A stretch of DNA of 34,137 nt from Spirochaetia bacterium (GTDB lineage Bacteria; Spirochaetota; Spirochaetia; DAHUYW01). Under the pieces are notes generated by a model, which saw nothing but the letters and a program-made list of their open reading frames with translations, did not search any database and was not told where the DNA came from. The position numbers and the translations under genes are program-made. This document shows, piece after piece, positions 1-9,204 of the stretch (positions within the stretch are counted from its first letter, which is position 1; each line of letters begins with the position of its first letter). The stretch lies in assembly GCA_030041455.1 (NCBI GenBank), contig JASHNV010000121.1:1-34137 (forward strand), read 5' to 3'.

Positions 1-1
1 C

Positions 2-88
2 CGAGCGCGCGCGGGCGGCGGCGCCGAGGAGCCCTTGCAAAAGTGCCCCAACTGGACTAAGGTGGTGCGAGAGAGCACCCATGGCTGA
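2..88 (+). CDS. C-terminal fragment of an upstream gene truncated by the window edge (reads ...EEPLQKCPNWTKVVRESTHG*)
   Basis: Frame 2 is open to TGA at 86-88 with G/C-rich third positions and overlaps the cheW start by 8 nt; frame 1 also ends nearby (TAA 58-60), so the frame is uncertain. Confidence 0.3.
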   Translation, partial: RARAGGGAEEPLQKCPNWTKVVRESTHG

Positions 89-560
89 GACGGACAAGCA
101 GATTCAAATTGTCACCTTTCAACTGGGCGGGGAGCACTACGGCATCGACATCATGGATGTCAGGGAGATCGTCCGGATTCAGGAGGTGCGCCAGATTCCG
201 AACGCGCCTGCCTACGTGGAGGGCATCTTCAACCTTCGGGGAGACATCATCCCGATCATCAATCTCCACAAGCGCTTCAACCTCGGCCGCGCGGAGCTGA
301 GCGAGGACGATCGGCTGCTCAGCGGCTTCATCATCATCGAGCTGAACGGCAGGCAGCTCGGCGTCGTCATCGACAAGGTCTCGCGGGTGGTAACCATCAG
401 CGCAGGGCAGATCCAGCCGCCTCCCCAGATGATGACCGGCATCGGTTCCGAGTACATCCAGGGCGTCACGAACGACAAGGCCGGCTATCTCATCATTCTC
501 AACATTCAACGGTTGTTTAATCCGAAGGAGCTTCAACAGCTCGGTCGGATCGCGAGCTGA
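81..560 (+). CDS. cheW: Chemotaxis coupling protein CheW
   Basis: 159 aa, CheW-domain pattern (VTFQLGGEHYGIDIMDVREIVR...VEGIFNLRGDIIPIINLHKRF...GVVIDKVSRV). Confidence 0.95.
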   Translation: MAETDKQIQIVTFQLGGEHYGIDIMDVREIVRIQEVRQIPNAPAYVEGIFNLRGDIIPIINLHKRFNLGRAELSEDDRLLSGFIIIELNGRQLGVVIDKVSRVVTISAGQIQPPPQMMTGIGSEYIQGVTNDKAGYLIILNIQRLFNPKELQQLGRIAS

Positions 561-582
561 TGACCCAGCGCCAATTCGCCGT

Positions 583-1599
583 ATGATACCCATCTTCAAG
601 CCGTCCATCAGGCGCAAAGACATGGACGCGGTGCTGACCTGCATGGTGTCCGAGAGTCTCGGCACCGGGGAGCGCTCGCGCCGTTTCGCCGCCGAAGTGG
701 CGGAATACCTCGGCCTCGCGGGAGGAATAGCGCTCCGAGACTATTCCCGGGCGATTCGGCTCGCCTTCGAGCTCCTCGACCTCCCGCCCGCCTCCAAGGT
801 GCTCCTTTCGCCGCTTTCTCCGGCGATTTACGAAAGCGTGCTCCTCGATCTCGGGCTGAAGCCGCTGTACGCGGAGGTTTCCGCCGAGAACGGCTGCCTC
901 GAGGCGGCCGAAGTCGAGCGGCTCCTTCCCGCCGGGCCCGGCGCCGTCCTCCTCACGAATCCGCTCGGCTTCGTCGCGGAGCTGGAGCCGCTCGCCGCTT
1001 TCGGCGTCCCGTTGATCGAGGATATCACGATGGGCATCGGCGGCACGATCGGCGAGCGACGGAGCGGCTCCTTCGGCCGCTTCGTCATCGTGCGGCTCGA
1101 GCAGGAGGACATCATCACCACCGGCGGGGGAGCGCTCGTCCTTGCTTCCGGAAAGAGGGATCTCGCGGCGTTGAGGCAGGCGCCGCTTCCGCCGTCGGCC
1201 CACCTTTCGGACATGAACGCGGCGCTCGGGCTTACCCAGATCTCCTCGATCGAGCGGCACCTCTCCCAACGAAAAGAGATCGCCCGCGCGTTCTCGCAGG
1301 CGCTCCAGAAGAGCCGCCACAAGCCCCTGATCCAGTCGGGCGACGGCGACAACGTCTGGTACTCCTTTCCGGTGCTGTTGACCGGAAGCATGAAGGACGC
1401 CATCCAGTACGCCCGGAAAAAAGGAATAGAGACAATACCGGGATTTCACGATACAATCGCAAGCAGGCTCGATTTCGGCGACCATGCGTTTCCGAACGCG
1501 CGCGCCCTTTTCCTGCGCTGCATTTTGTTCCCTCTCTATCCGTCGCTGGGCAAGCAGAACGTGGGGCACATTTCGAAAGTGCTTTCGACGTTGCCGTGA
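583..1599 (+). CDS. DegT/DnrJ/EryC1/StrS aminotransferase-family protein, apparently lacking the PLP lysine
   Basis: 338 aa; fold-type I DegT-like segments (FKPSIRRKDMDAVLTCM, LIEDITMGIGGTIGERRSGSFGRF, IITTGGGALV, DMNAALGLTQISSIERHLSQRKEIA); Lys position reads Asp. Confidence 0.75.
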   Translation: MIPIFKPSIRRKDMDAVLTCMVSESLGTGERSRRFAAEVAEYLGLAGGIALRDYSRAIRLAFELLDLPPASKVLLSPLSPAIYESVLLDLGLKPLYAEVSAENGCLEAAEVERLLPAGPGAVLLTNPLGFVAELEPLAAFGVPLIEDITMGIGGTIGERRSGSFGRFVIVRLEQEDIITTGGGALVLASGKRDLAALRQAPLPPSAHLSDMNAALGLTQISSIERHLSQRKEIARAFSQALQKSRHKPLIQSGDGDNVWYSFPVLLTGSMKDAIQYARKKGIETIPGFHDTIASRLDFGDHAFPNARALFLRCILFPLYPSLGKQNVGHISKVLSTLP

Positions 1600-1617
1600 G
1601 CCGGACAGGGTATCACC

Positions 1618-2475
1618 GTGAGACCGAGCATCAACAAGGCTCTCATCATCGCCAACATGCAGAAGGCGGAGACCTCCGAGCTCGTCGACTCCATCCGCGC
1701 CTACCTTGAATCGAAGCGCATCAAGGTGCAGTTATTCAAGTTCAAGGACGAGCCGGCGATTCCGGCGATCGACCCCGACGTCGATCTTGCCTTCTCGCTC
1801 GGCGGCGACGGCACGGTGCTGTTCAGCGCCCGCGTGCTCGCGGCCCGGCGGGTGCCCATCCTCGCGGTCAACATCGGCGACTTCGGGTTCATCACGGAAG
1901 TCTCGAAGCACGAGTGGATCGCGGCCTACGAGAGGTATTCCGAGGGCGCCATGGAGCTCAGCCGACGGCTCATGCTCGAAGTGGTCACCCTCCGCGATGG
2001 ACGGCGCTCGGGGGGGCCCTATTGGGCGCTCAACGAGGCCGCGATTCGCGCCCACCACCTTCCGAAGGTGGTCAGATTGAGCGTGAAGATCTCGGCCACC
2101 GAGCTCGGCCGCTACCGGGCCGACGGCGTCCTCGTCGCGACGCCCACCGGCTCCACCGCCTACTCGATGGCCGCCGGGGGTCCCATTCTCGAGCCGGAGA
2201 TGGAGGCGCTCATCGTCATTCCGATCTCTCCGTTTACCCTCTCCAACCGGCCGATCGTCGTCTCGAGCCACGAGGAGATCGCCGTCGAGGTCGAGGAGCA
2301 GAAGGGCGACGTCATCCTGACGCTCGACGGCCAGACCGTGGCGCCGCTTCAGCCGCGGGACATCGTCGAGGTACGACGGGCCGAGCACAAGGCCCTCATC
2401 ATACGCTCGGACAAGAGGAACTTTTTCGACGTCCTTCGAGGCAAGCTCAAGTGGGCTGGGGGTCCCGATGCTTGA
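1618..2475 (+). CDS. nadK: NAD kinase
   Basis: GTG start; GGDGT motif (FSLGGDGTVLFSAR), NIGDFGFI, GSTAYSMAAGGPI, ISPFTLSNRPIV. Confidence 0.95.
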   Translation: MRPSINKALIIANMQKAETSELVDSIRAYLESKRIKVQLFKFKDEPAIPAIDPDVDLAFSLGGDGTVLFSARVLAARRVPILAVNIGDFGFITEVSKHEWIAAYERYSEGAMELSRRLMLEVVTLRDGRRSGGPYWALNEAAIRAHHLPKVVRLSVKISATELGRYRADGVLVATPTGSTAYSMAAGGPILEPEMEALIVIPISPFTLSNRPIVVSSHEEIAVEVEEQKGDVILTLDGQTVAPLQPRDIVEVRRAEHKALIIRSDKRNFFDVLRGKLKWAGGPDA

Positions 2476-4168
2476 GGAGCTCACGGTTCAGAACTTCGCG
2501 CTCATCGACCGACTGACGATCCGGTTCGGCGCCGGCTTCAGCGCGCTTACCGGAGAGACCGGAGCCGGAAAGTCGATCCTCATCGGCGCCTTGAGCATGC
2601 TTCTCGGCGCGAAGAGCGAGGTCGATTCGATTCGAACCGGCGCCGAGGAGGCGGTCGTCGCCGGAGTGGTCCGCGTGGACGGCAACGGCGAGGCCGCCGC
2701 GTGGCTCGATGCGCACGGGATCGCCGCGGAGGACGATGCGGTGATCATCAGGAGAGTTCTGAAGCGCAACGGCCGCGGCTCGCTCTTCATCCAGTCGACG
2801 CCGGTGACCCGCGCGGACCTCGAGGAGCTCACCTCCCACCTTTTCGACCTCCACGGCCAGCACGAGCACCAGTCGCTCCTGAGCTCCGAGATCCAGAGGA
2901 TGCTCCTCGACCGGTACGGCGCGACCGAGGGGATGGCCGCGAAGCTCTTCGAGGACTTTCAAGAGCTCTCGACGCTCAAGAAGCGATACGAAAAAATGGT
3001 CGCAAGCGAGCGCAGCCAGCTCCGCGAGATGGACATGCTCCAGTTTGCCGTCAAGGAGATCGAAGAGGCGCGGCTCGAGGCGGGCGAGGAGGAGGAGATC
3101 GAACAGGAGCGGCGGATCCTCTCTCAGCACGAAAAGCTCTTCACGCTGCTCGAGTCGTTCTACGAGAGCGCGGCGGAGGGCAAGTCGGGCGCCCTGAGCC
3201 TGCTTCGCGAGGCGCGCTCGGCGATGGACGGCATCGTCGCCATCAACCCCGAGCTGTCCTCCCAGGCGAAGCGCCTCGAGGACGCCTTCTTCGAAATCGA
3301 GGACGTCGCGGAGGAGGTGCGCCGCTACCAGCTCTCCGTGAAGTTCAGCCCCGAGCGGCTTGAGGAGTGCGAGTCGCGTCTCGCGCTCATCCACCGGCTC
3401 GAGAAGAAATACGGCGAATCCGTCGAGGCGGTCGTCAGGTACGCTCAGGAGAGCAGGCAGCAGCTCGAGGGAATGGAGACCTGGCAGGACGACAAGGAGA
3501 AGCTCCTCAAGCAGATCGCCGAGATCGAGAAGCGCGTGCTGCAGGCGGCCCAGGAGCTCTCAGGCCGCAGGAAGGAGGCCGCGGCGCGGCTCACCGCGAT
3601 GGTGCAGGAGCGCCTGCGGGCGCTCGGCATGCCGAAGGCGATCTTCACCGTCGAGATGAAGCGCCGGCTGTCCGATGACGGCAAGCCGACGTGCGGCCCC
3701 TACGGCATCGACCAGATCGAGCTCGTCATCTCGGCGAACGCGGGCGAGCCGCCGAAGTCCCTGCGCGCCATCGCGTCGGGAGGCGAGCTCTCGCGGATCA
3801 TGCTCGCGATCAAGTCGGTGATCGCCGAGAAAGACCACATCGGGACCTTGATCTTCGACGAGATCGACACCGGCATCGGCGGGGAGGTGGCGCTCGCCGT
3901 CGGAGAGCAACTCCATCTCCTCTCGGTCCACAAGCAGGTGCTCTGCATTACCCATCTTGCTACGATAGCCGTTCGGGCCGATAATCAGCTGCAGGTCAAG
4001 AAGTATGTCCGAGACGAGCGGACGTACACGGGCGTCGAGCTCGTGCGGGGCGCCGAGCGGGTGAAGGAGATCGCCCGCATGCTCGCCGGCGACAGCGTTG
4101 GCGAGACGTCGCTTGCCCACGCGCAGGAGATGCTGCGGAAGTACCGCTCGGAAGCCGGATCGAACTAA
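2468..4168 (+). CDS. recN: DNA repair protein RecN
   Basis: 566 aa; Walker A GETGAGKSIL, LFDLHGQHEHQSLL, ASGGELSRIMLAIK signature, LIFDEIDTGIGGEVA; overlaps nadK by 8 nt. Confidence 0.96.
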   Translation: MLEELTVQNFALIDRLTIRFGAGFSALTGETGAGKSILIGALSMLLGAKSEVDSIRTGAEEAVVAGVVRVDGNGEAAAWLDAHGIAAEDDAVIIRRVLKRNGRGSLFIQSTPVTRADLEELTSHLFDLHGQHEHQSLLSSEIQRMLLDRYGATEGMAAKLFEDFQELSTLKKRYEKMVASERSQLREMDMLQFAVKEIEEARLEAGEEEEIEQERRILSQHEKLFTLLESFYESAAEGKSGALSLLREARSAMDGIVAINPELSSQAKRLEDAFFEIEDVAEEVRRYQLSVKFSPERLEECESRLALIHRLEKKYGESVEAVVRYAQESRQQLEGMETWQDDKEKLLKQIAEIEKRVLQAAQELSGRRKEAAARLTAMVQERLRALGMPKAIFTVEMKRRLSDDGKPTCGPYGIDQIELVISANAGEPPKSLRAIASGGELSRIMLAIKSVIAEKDHIGTLIFDEIDTGIGGEVALAVGEQLHLLSVHKQVLCITHLATIAVRADNQLQVKKYVRDERTYTGVELVRGAERVKEIARMLAGDSVGETSLAHAQEMLRKYRSEAGSN

Positions 4169-4178
4169 GGAGTCGCAG

Positions 4179-5015
4179 TTGGGCAAGATCAGCGAGGAGG
4201 CGAAAAAGCGATACTTCGATCGAATCAAGGAGTATAAGGGCGCCGTCGAGCAGATCCTGCACCGGGAGATGACCGTCGTCCAGGCGGTCCACGCCGACGA
4301 AAAGGGCGCGGGCTACAAGCGGCTCACCCTCGCCGAAGAGAATCTGAACCTCGTTTCCTACTACATCCTCATGAACTCCCTTTCGGTCGCGCTCCTCGGA
4401 GTGAAGAACGAAGCCTACCTCAACGACGCGAGAAAGGGCTGCTACAAGGCGATCATCTACCTCGAGGAGGCCCTCACCCCCATGGTGGACGTTCCGTTCG
4501 CCGATTACGAAGACCACCTCGCGCTCATCGAAGGGTACGACGACGCGAGCCGCTACCGCCTCATTCGCAAGCTCGGCTACTCGATCCAGGCGGTGGTCGA
4601 GGACTTCGGCGAGAACTCGAAATGGAAATGGTCGTTCATCGAGCTGCAGGCGCGCTATGCGACGATCGCGAAAAATCTCATGAATTTGAAGACCTTCGTC
4701 GCCGGAATGGATCCCCGCGTTCCCGGCTACGAGGTCCGCATGTCGCACCTCGATCTCGCGAAGAGGCTCCTCCAGCAGGCGGCGGACGGCTATCGCCAAA
4801 AATACGAGCTTTCCACCCTCAGGCTCGACGACTTCAAGATCGCGATCGGCTACCTATCGGCTCTTCGCCGGCTCCACATGGTGCTGAGCGAGGCCGACGA
4901 CGCGGACAATCTCCGGAAGAAAATCGAGGTATGGAAGGCGAAGATGGAAACGGATCTTCGTAGGCGCGAGCAAGGCGCCCGCGAGGACAAGGCGCAGCAG
5001 CAGACGAAGAAGTGA
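4179..5015 (+). CDS. Uncharacterised helix-rich protein
   Basis: In-frame TTG at 4179 preceded by SD AAGGAGT (4167-4173), giving LGKISEEAKKRYFDRIKEYKG...; the tracked ATG at 4098 lies inside recN. No domain recognised. Confidence 0.75.
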   Translation: MGKISEEAKKRYFDRIKEYKGAVEQILHREMTVVQAVHADEKGAGYKRLTLAEENLNLVSYYILMNSLSVALLGVKNEAYLNDARKGCYKAIIYLEEALTPMVDVPFADYEDHLALIEGYDDASRYRLIRKLGYSIQAVVEDFGENSKWKWSFIELQARYATIAKNLMNLKTFVAGMDPRVPGYEVRMSHLDLAKRLLQQAADGYRQKYELSTLRLDDFKIAIGYLSALRRLHMVLSEADDADNLRKKIEVWKAKMETDLRRREQGAREDKAQQQTKK

Positions 5016-5031
5016 CCCCTCCGCGCCGCAG

Positions 5032-5442
5032 CTACGCCTCGCCTCCGCGCTTCCTCGAAAGCTCGCGCAGCGCGTCGAAGGGAAGGAGAGCCGCCATGGT
5101 GGCGGAGGCGGCCTCGCCGCTCCTCCCCGCGAAATAGACGGGAAAATCGCCGCCCACGAACTCGCTGATCACCTGCCGGCAGGCGCCGCACGGCGACACC
5201 GCGTAGTCGGCGTCGGCGCAGAAGACCGCGAGCGCGACGAACGAGCGGCGGCCTTCCGCGATCGCCCTTCCGAGCGCGGAACGCTCGGCGCAGATCGTGA
5301 GCCCGTACGAGCGGTTCTCCACGTTGCAGCCCGTGACCACCGCCCCGTCGGCGCAGAGGAGAGCGGCCCCGACGCGGAAGCTCGAGTAGGGCGCATAGGC
5401 CCGCTCGGCGGCCGCGCGCGCCGATTCCATCAAGCGCTCCAT
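5032..5442 (-). CDS. cdd: Cytidine deaminase
   Basis: 136 aa from ATG at 5442: YAPYSSFRVGAALL...TGCNVENRSYGLTICAERSAL...SPCGACRQVISEF (HAE/CAE and PCxxC zinc motifs). Confidence 0.92.
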   Translation of the reverse strand: MERLMESARAAAERAYAPYSSFRVGAALLCADGAVVTGCNVENRSYGLTICAERSALGRAIAEGRRSFVALAVFCADADYAVSPCGACRQVISEFVGGDFPVYFAGRSGEAASATMAALLPFDALRELSRKRGGEA

Positions 5443-5482
5443 CGCGTCCAGCGCACACCTCCGATTTCCGCTCACGCGGCAC

Positions 5483-5510
5483 TTTACAGTATTCCACACC
5501 TTGCTATAGT
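5483..5510 (+). promoter_or_regulatory. Sigma70-type promoter with extended -10
   Basis: TTTACA (5483-5488), 16-nt spacer, TGC-TATAGT (-10 at 5505-5510). Confidence 0.6.
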
Positions 5511-5565
5511 ATGCAAAGACTTTGTGGCGGTCGATGGGAACGCTCGGCGGCTTGGGTACGAACTC

Positions 5566-6624
5566 ATGAAGAGAATCGTCGGCTTCGCGCTCGCGCTCGC
5601 GATTCTCTACGTCTTCGTCTTCGCCCGGCCGTTGCCCGCCGAGCTCGTGCCGAAACCCGTCTGGGCGCAGGACCTCGCGCATCCCCTGAAGCTCGCCTCC
5701 GCGCGGAGCCCGGCTCGCGTGGGCTTCCGCATGGGCGACGTCTTCGGGTACGTCGCGCCCGACGGCCTCGTGACCTTCCTCGACACGGTGCAGGCGGGCG
5801 TCACGATGAGCGACGAGCGATACTCGAACTACTCGAGCGTCTCCGGGAACCTCGTGGTCAAGGACTCCGCGGGTCGGGTCGTCTTCAATGTCGACTCAGG
5901 CGGCTATCCGGTCATGGAGGCCGGACGGCTGTTCGTCGTGTCGAGCGATCGAACCTCCCTCGGCGAGCTCGACCGCCGCGGCGCGTCGCTGTGGCGGCGC
6001 GATTTCGGCTCCATCATAACTTCGATCGACGCAAGCGCCTCTCGTCTCGCCGTCGGTCTGCTCGACGGGAGGCTCATGGTCATCGCGCGGGGCGGACGGC
6101 GGCTGTTCGTCTATGCGCCCCGGGGCGAGGATCCCAAGGTCGTCTACGGGGTCGCGCTCTCGCCCGACAACGCCTACCTCGCCGCGGTCGCGGGCCTCCA
6201 CCCCCAGCGCCTCTACCTCCTTCGCGAGCGCGGGGAGGCCTACGCGCCGGTCCGCTCGGTTGAGCTGCCTTCCGCGTCGCGCTCGCAGGTCTTTCTCCAC
6301 CTCTTCGAGGGCATCCCCTACGCCTTCGCGGAGTCGCCGGACGGGCTTCGCTACGCGGGCTTCGGCGGGGGCGCGGCGGGGCTCATCCCCTCAGGCGGCG
6401 CCCCGATCGAGGACGTCGCGGCCGCGACATCGCGCCGCCTGATCGAGGCGACCGGCGAGGACCCCGCCGGAAGGGGCGCCGCGCTCAGGATCATCGAGCC
6501 GCCGGGGCAGGTGGTCGCGACGCTCCCGCTTCCGGGGTCGGCGCTCTTTCTCAGGTCGCTCGGCGAGCGCGTCTATTTCGGCTCCGAGCGGGAGCTCGCG
6601 CGGCTCGATCTCGTGGAACGGTAG
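5566..6624 (+). CDS. Membrane-anchored beta-propeller-like (WD40/PQQ-like) protein
   Basis: N-terminal hydrophobic segment MKRIVGFALALAILYVFVF, then repeated blade-like stretches (GDVFGYVAPDGLVTFLD, SASRLAVGLLDGRLMVI, GVALSPDNAYLAAVAG). Confidence 0.7.
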   Translation: MKRIVGFALALAILYVFVFARPLPAELVPKPVWAQDLAHPLKLASARSPARVGFRMGDVFGYVAPDGLVTFLDTVQAGVTMSDERYSNYSSVSGNLVVKDSAGRVVFNVDSGGYPVMEAGRLFVVSSDRTSLGELDRRGASLWRRDFGSIITSIDASASRLAVGLLDGRLMVIARGGRRLFVYAPRGEDPKVVYGVALSPDNAYLAAVAGLHPQRLYLLRERGEAYAPVRSVELPSASRSQVFLHLFEGIPYAFAESPDGLRYAGFGGGAAGLIPSGGAPIEDVAAATSRRLIEATGEDPAGRGAALRIIEPPGQVVATLPLPGSALFLRSLGERVYFGSERELARLDLVER

Positions 6625-6634
6625 GCGCAGGCCC

Positions 6635-7528
6635 ATGAGGTTGTCCTGGTTGTTCGGCGGCATGGCGCTCCTTCGGGCGGCGGCGTTCGGCGGAGAGCAC
6701 TGCGCCGCTCTCGGCTGGCCGGTGGACAACCCGAGCCTCACCGCGACCTTCGGCGAGAGCCGCTCGGGCCGCTTTCTCGACGGCATCGATATCGCAGGCG
6801 GCGCGCAACCGGTGAAGCCGATCGAGGGCGGGGAGATCATCTTCGTCTCGGAGGACTCCGCCGACCCGCGCGGTCTTCCCTCCGGGCTCGGGAGCTTCGT
6901 GGTTCTCGGCCACCGCGACGGGCTTCGCTCGCTCTACGCTCACCTCGAGCGCGGCTCGATCGTCCGGGGGAAGACGTCGCTCGCGACCGGCGACGCGCTC
7001 GGCTCCGTCGGCGACAGCGGCGACACCGTCGGCGACCACCTCGGCCTGTGCGTGATCGACGGCGCGACCGGCGAGTTCCTGAATCCGCTCACGATCCTTC
7101 CGCGCCTTGGGACGACCGCGACCCCGGTCATCAACGCCGTATCGATCGAGCGGGACAAGAAGCTCACCGCGCTGTCGAGCGCCTCCTCCGTGGCGCCCGG
7201 AATGGTCGGCCTCGTCGTGGACGCCTCCGAGCAGAGCCCCTTCGTCGACTTCGCCGATCCGATGGCGCCCTACACGATCACGGCGAGCCTCGACGGCGAT
7301 CCGGTGCTGTCCTTACGCTACGGCTCGCTCGGCCTGCGCGGCGGCACGGAGGTCCTCGATCCGCCATCCGGCCGGCCGTACGACGCCACCTACTTGGGCG
7401 CAGGCGGCGTGAGACTCGGCACCCTTCAGCTGAAGCCCGGCGAGTCGGAGCTCGACGTCACGGCGAGCGACGTCGACGGCAACCAGGCCACCGCGCGCTT
7501 CATCCTGACCGTAGGAGCGAGCCCATGA
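6635..7528 (+). CDS. LytM/M23 peptidase-like protein with degenerate zinc site
   Basis: LGWPVDNPSLTATFGESRSGRFLDGIDIAGG...GSFVVLGHRDGLRSLYAHLERGSIVRGKTSLATGDALGSVGDSGDTVGDHLGLCVIDG; HxxxD reads LDGID and HxH reads HLG. Confidence 0.85.
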   Translation: MRLSWLFGGMALLRAAAFGGEHCAALGWPVDNPSLTATFGESRSGRFLDGIDIAGGAQPVKPIEGGEIIFVSEDSADPRGLPSGLGSFVVLGHRDGLRSLYAHLERGSIVRGKTSLATGDALGSVGDSGDTVGDHLGLCVIDGATGEFLNPLTILPRLGTTATPVINAVSIERDKKLTALSSASSVAPGMVGLVVDASEQSPFVDFADPMAPYTITASLDGDPVLSLRYGSLGLRGGTEVLDPPSGRPYDATYLGAGGVRLGTLQLKPGESELDVTASDVDGNQATARFILTVGASP

Positions 7529-8385
7529 AGACCTTCTCGAAATCGGCGGGCGCCGAAACGGTCCGGGAGGTCGTCTGCGCTCTGTGCGGAGGGACCGACC
7601 TCAAAAGGTGGCGAGGCTCGCTCTTCGTGAAGTGCGCGGGCTGCGGCCTGGTCTTCCAAAACCCGCAGCCGGTCGAGGACGAGCTCGTCGAGCGCTACGA
7701 CGAGGAGTATTTTCGCTACGAGGCGGCGAACGAGGCGCAGTTTCACGGCCTCATGGAGCTCGGGCTTCGCGACGTCGGCTTCGACGACGTCGAGCGAGGC
7801 CTTCCCGCCGGCCGCTCGTTCCTCGACATCGGCTGCGCGACCGGGATGCTCCTCTCGACCATGAAGCGGCGCGGGTGGCGCGAGCAGGGCGTCGAGGTCT
7901 GCCGTCCCGCCGCCGAGTACGGCGCGCGCGAGCGCGGGGTGCGGATCTTCGTCGGGACGCTCGACCGGGCGCGCTTTCCTGATCGATCGTTCGACGTCGT
8001 GCACTGCTCGCATGTCATCGAGCACCTCACCGACCCCCGCGCGTTCGTGCGCGAGGTGGCGCGCGTCCTCGCGCCCGGCGGGTCGTTCATCGTGACGACC
8101 CCGAACGTCGACGGCTTTCAGTCGCGGCTTTTTCGGTCGCAGTGGCGTTCCCTGATTCCCGATCACATGTACCTTTTCTCGCGGAAGACCCTGCGCCGGC
8201 TCCTCGAGGAGTCCGGTTTCAGGATCCTGCGCGGGAAGACGTGGGGAGGCCTCGCCGTCGGGACCGCTCCCAAGCCGATCAAGGCGGCGGCCGACCGCCT
8301 CGCGAAGCGCTTGAACTTCGGCGACGTTATGATCTACCGTTGCGAACGGCGCTCGGAGCGAGCCGTGCCGGCGGGAGCGCGATGA
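7525..8385 (+). CDS. Class I SAM-dependent methyltransferase with N-terminal zinc-ribbon-like Cys pairs
   Basis: CALCGG...CAGCGL; FLDIGCATGMLLSTMKRRGW; SFDVVHCSHVIEHLTDP; ATGA overlap with the upstream ORF. Confidence 0.88.
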   Translation: MKTFSKSAGAETVREVVCALCGGTDLKRWRGSLFVKCAGCGLVFQNPQPVEDELVERYDEEYFRYEAANEAQFHGLMELGLRDVGFDDVERGLPAGRSFLDIGCATGMLLSTMKRRGWREQGVEVCRPAAEYGARERGVRIFVGTLDRARFPDRSFDVVHCSHVIEHLTDPRAFVREVARVLAPGGSFIVTTPNVDGFQSRLFRSQWRSLIPDHMYLFSRKTLRRLLEESGFRILRGKTWGGLAVGTAPKPIKAAADRLAKRLNFGDVMIYRCERRSERAVPAGAR

Positions 8386-8388
8386 CCG

Positions 8389-8415
8389 GCGGGGGCGCTT
8401 CGCGCCGCCCGCTTT
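8389..8415 (+). terminator. GC-rich hairpin followed by TTT (terminator or attenuator candidate)
   Basis: GCGGGGGCG-CTTCG-CGCC(g)CCCGC: 9 bp stem with one bulge, then TTT at 8413-8415; short T tract. Confidence 0.35.
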
Positions 8416-8443
8416 GGGGTCGGCCGCGGAAAGGAGAGGTTCC

Positions 8444-9178
8444 ATGACCAAGGAATATCTGCAACGGCTTTCGGTCGCCGCGCTCGTCGAGCTTGCCGCC
8501 AAGGAGGGCATCAAGGTTCCCGAGGGCGTCGAGCGCGCGTCCCTCGTCGAGCAGATCCTCGAGGCGGTGGAGGAGGATCGCGACGAGCGGGAGCACTCCA
8601 ACAACTCCGCGATGCGCATTAAGGAAAAGAAGTACGACATTATTCAGGACGAGGAGCTCGAATCGCAGGAGGAGGCGGACTATCCGCTCCCGGACCGCTA
8701 CAACGAGACGAGGATCGTCGCGATGCTTCGCGATCCCCTCTTTGCCTTCGCCTATTGGGACCTCAAGGACGCGGACATCGAGCCGCTCGCAGGCTCCCCG
8801 GAGTTTCGCGATCTCTTTCTGCGGGTGCACGAGGTGGCTGCGGAGAACGGAGCGCAGGGGGACGCCTACTTCGACATCCCCGTGAAGACGACCGACGAAA
8901 GCTGGTACATCAACCTTCCGAATCCCGGCAGAAGCTACTTCATCGAGCTTCGCTGCCGCGTGGGGGACGTCGAGCGGGTGCTGTGCCGGTCCAACTCCGT
9001 GCACAGTCCGCTCGGCGAAGCGGCGCTCGACTACGTGTATGACCTTTCCGACGGCGCGGACAACGACGTGCTCATGCTCTCGGGGCTCATGGACTACGGC
9101 GCCTCCTCGGCGCGAGAACGGATCCCGCAACGGATCATCTCCATGGTCGACGACGACTACCTCCAAATCCAGGGATAG
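8444..9178 (+). CDS. DUF4912 domain protein with SAP/Rho_N-like N-terminus
   Basis: LPDRYNETRIVAMLRDPLFAFAYWDLKDADI...SWYINLPNPGRSYFIELRCRVGD typical of DUF4912; N-terminal LQRLSVAALVELAAKEGIKV...LVEQILEAVEED. Confidence 0.8.
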   Translation: MTKEYLQRLSVAALVELAAKEGIKVPEGVERASLVEQILEAVEEDRDEREHSNNSAMRIKEKKYDIIQDEELESQEEADYPLPDRYNETRIVAMLRDPLFAFAYWDLKDADIEPLAGSPEFRDLFLRVHEVAAENGAQGDAYFDIPVKTTDESWYINLPNPGRSYFIELRCRVGDVERVLCRSNSVHSPLGEAALDYVYDLSDGADNDVLMLSGLMDYGASSARERIPQRIISMVDDDYLQIQG

Positions 9179-9204
9179 CCGGCGAGCCGCCGCGAGGAGA
9201 GGTC

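Noticed and set aside
7048-7524. N-terminal extension of the methyltransferase ORF
   Set aside because: Lies within the M23-like gene in another frame; the ATG at 7525 gives the natural start.
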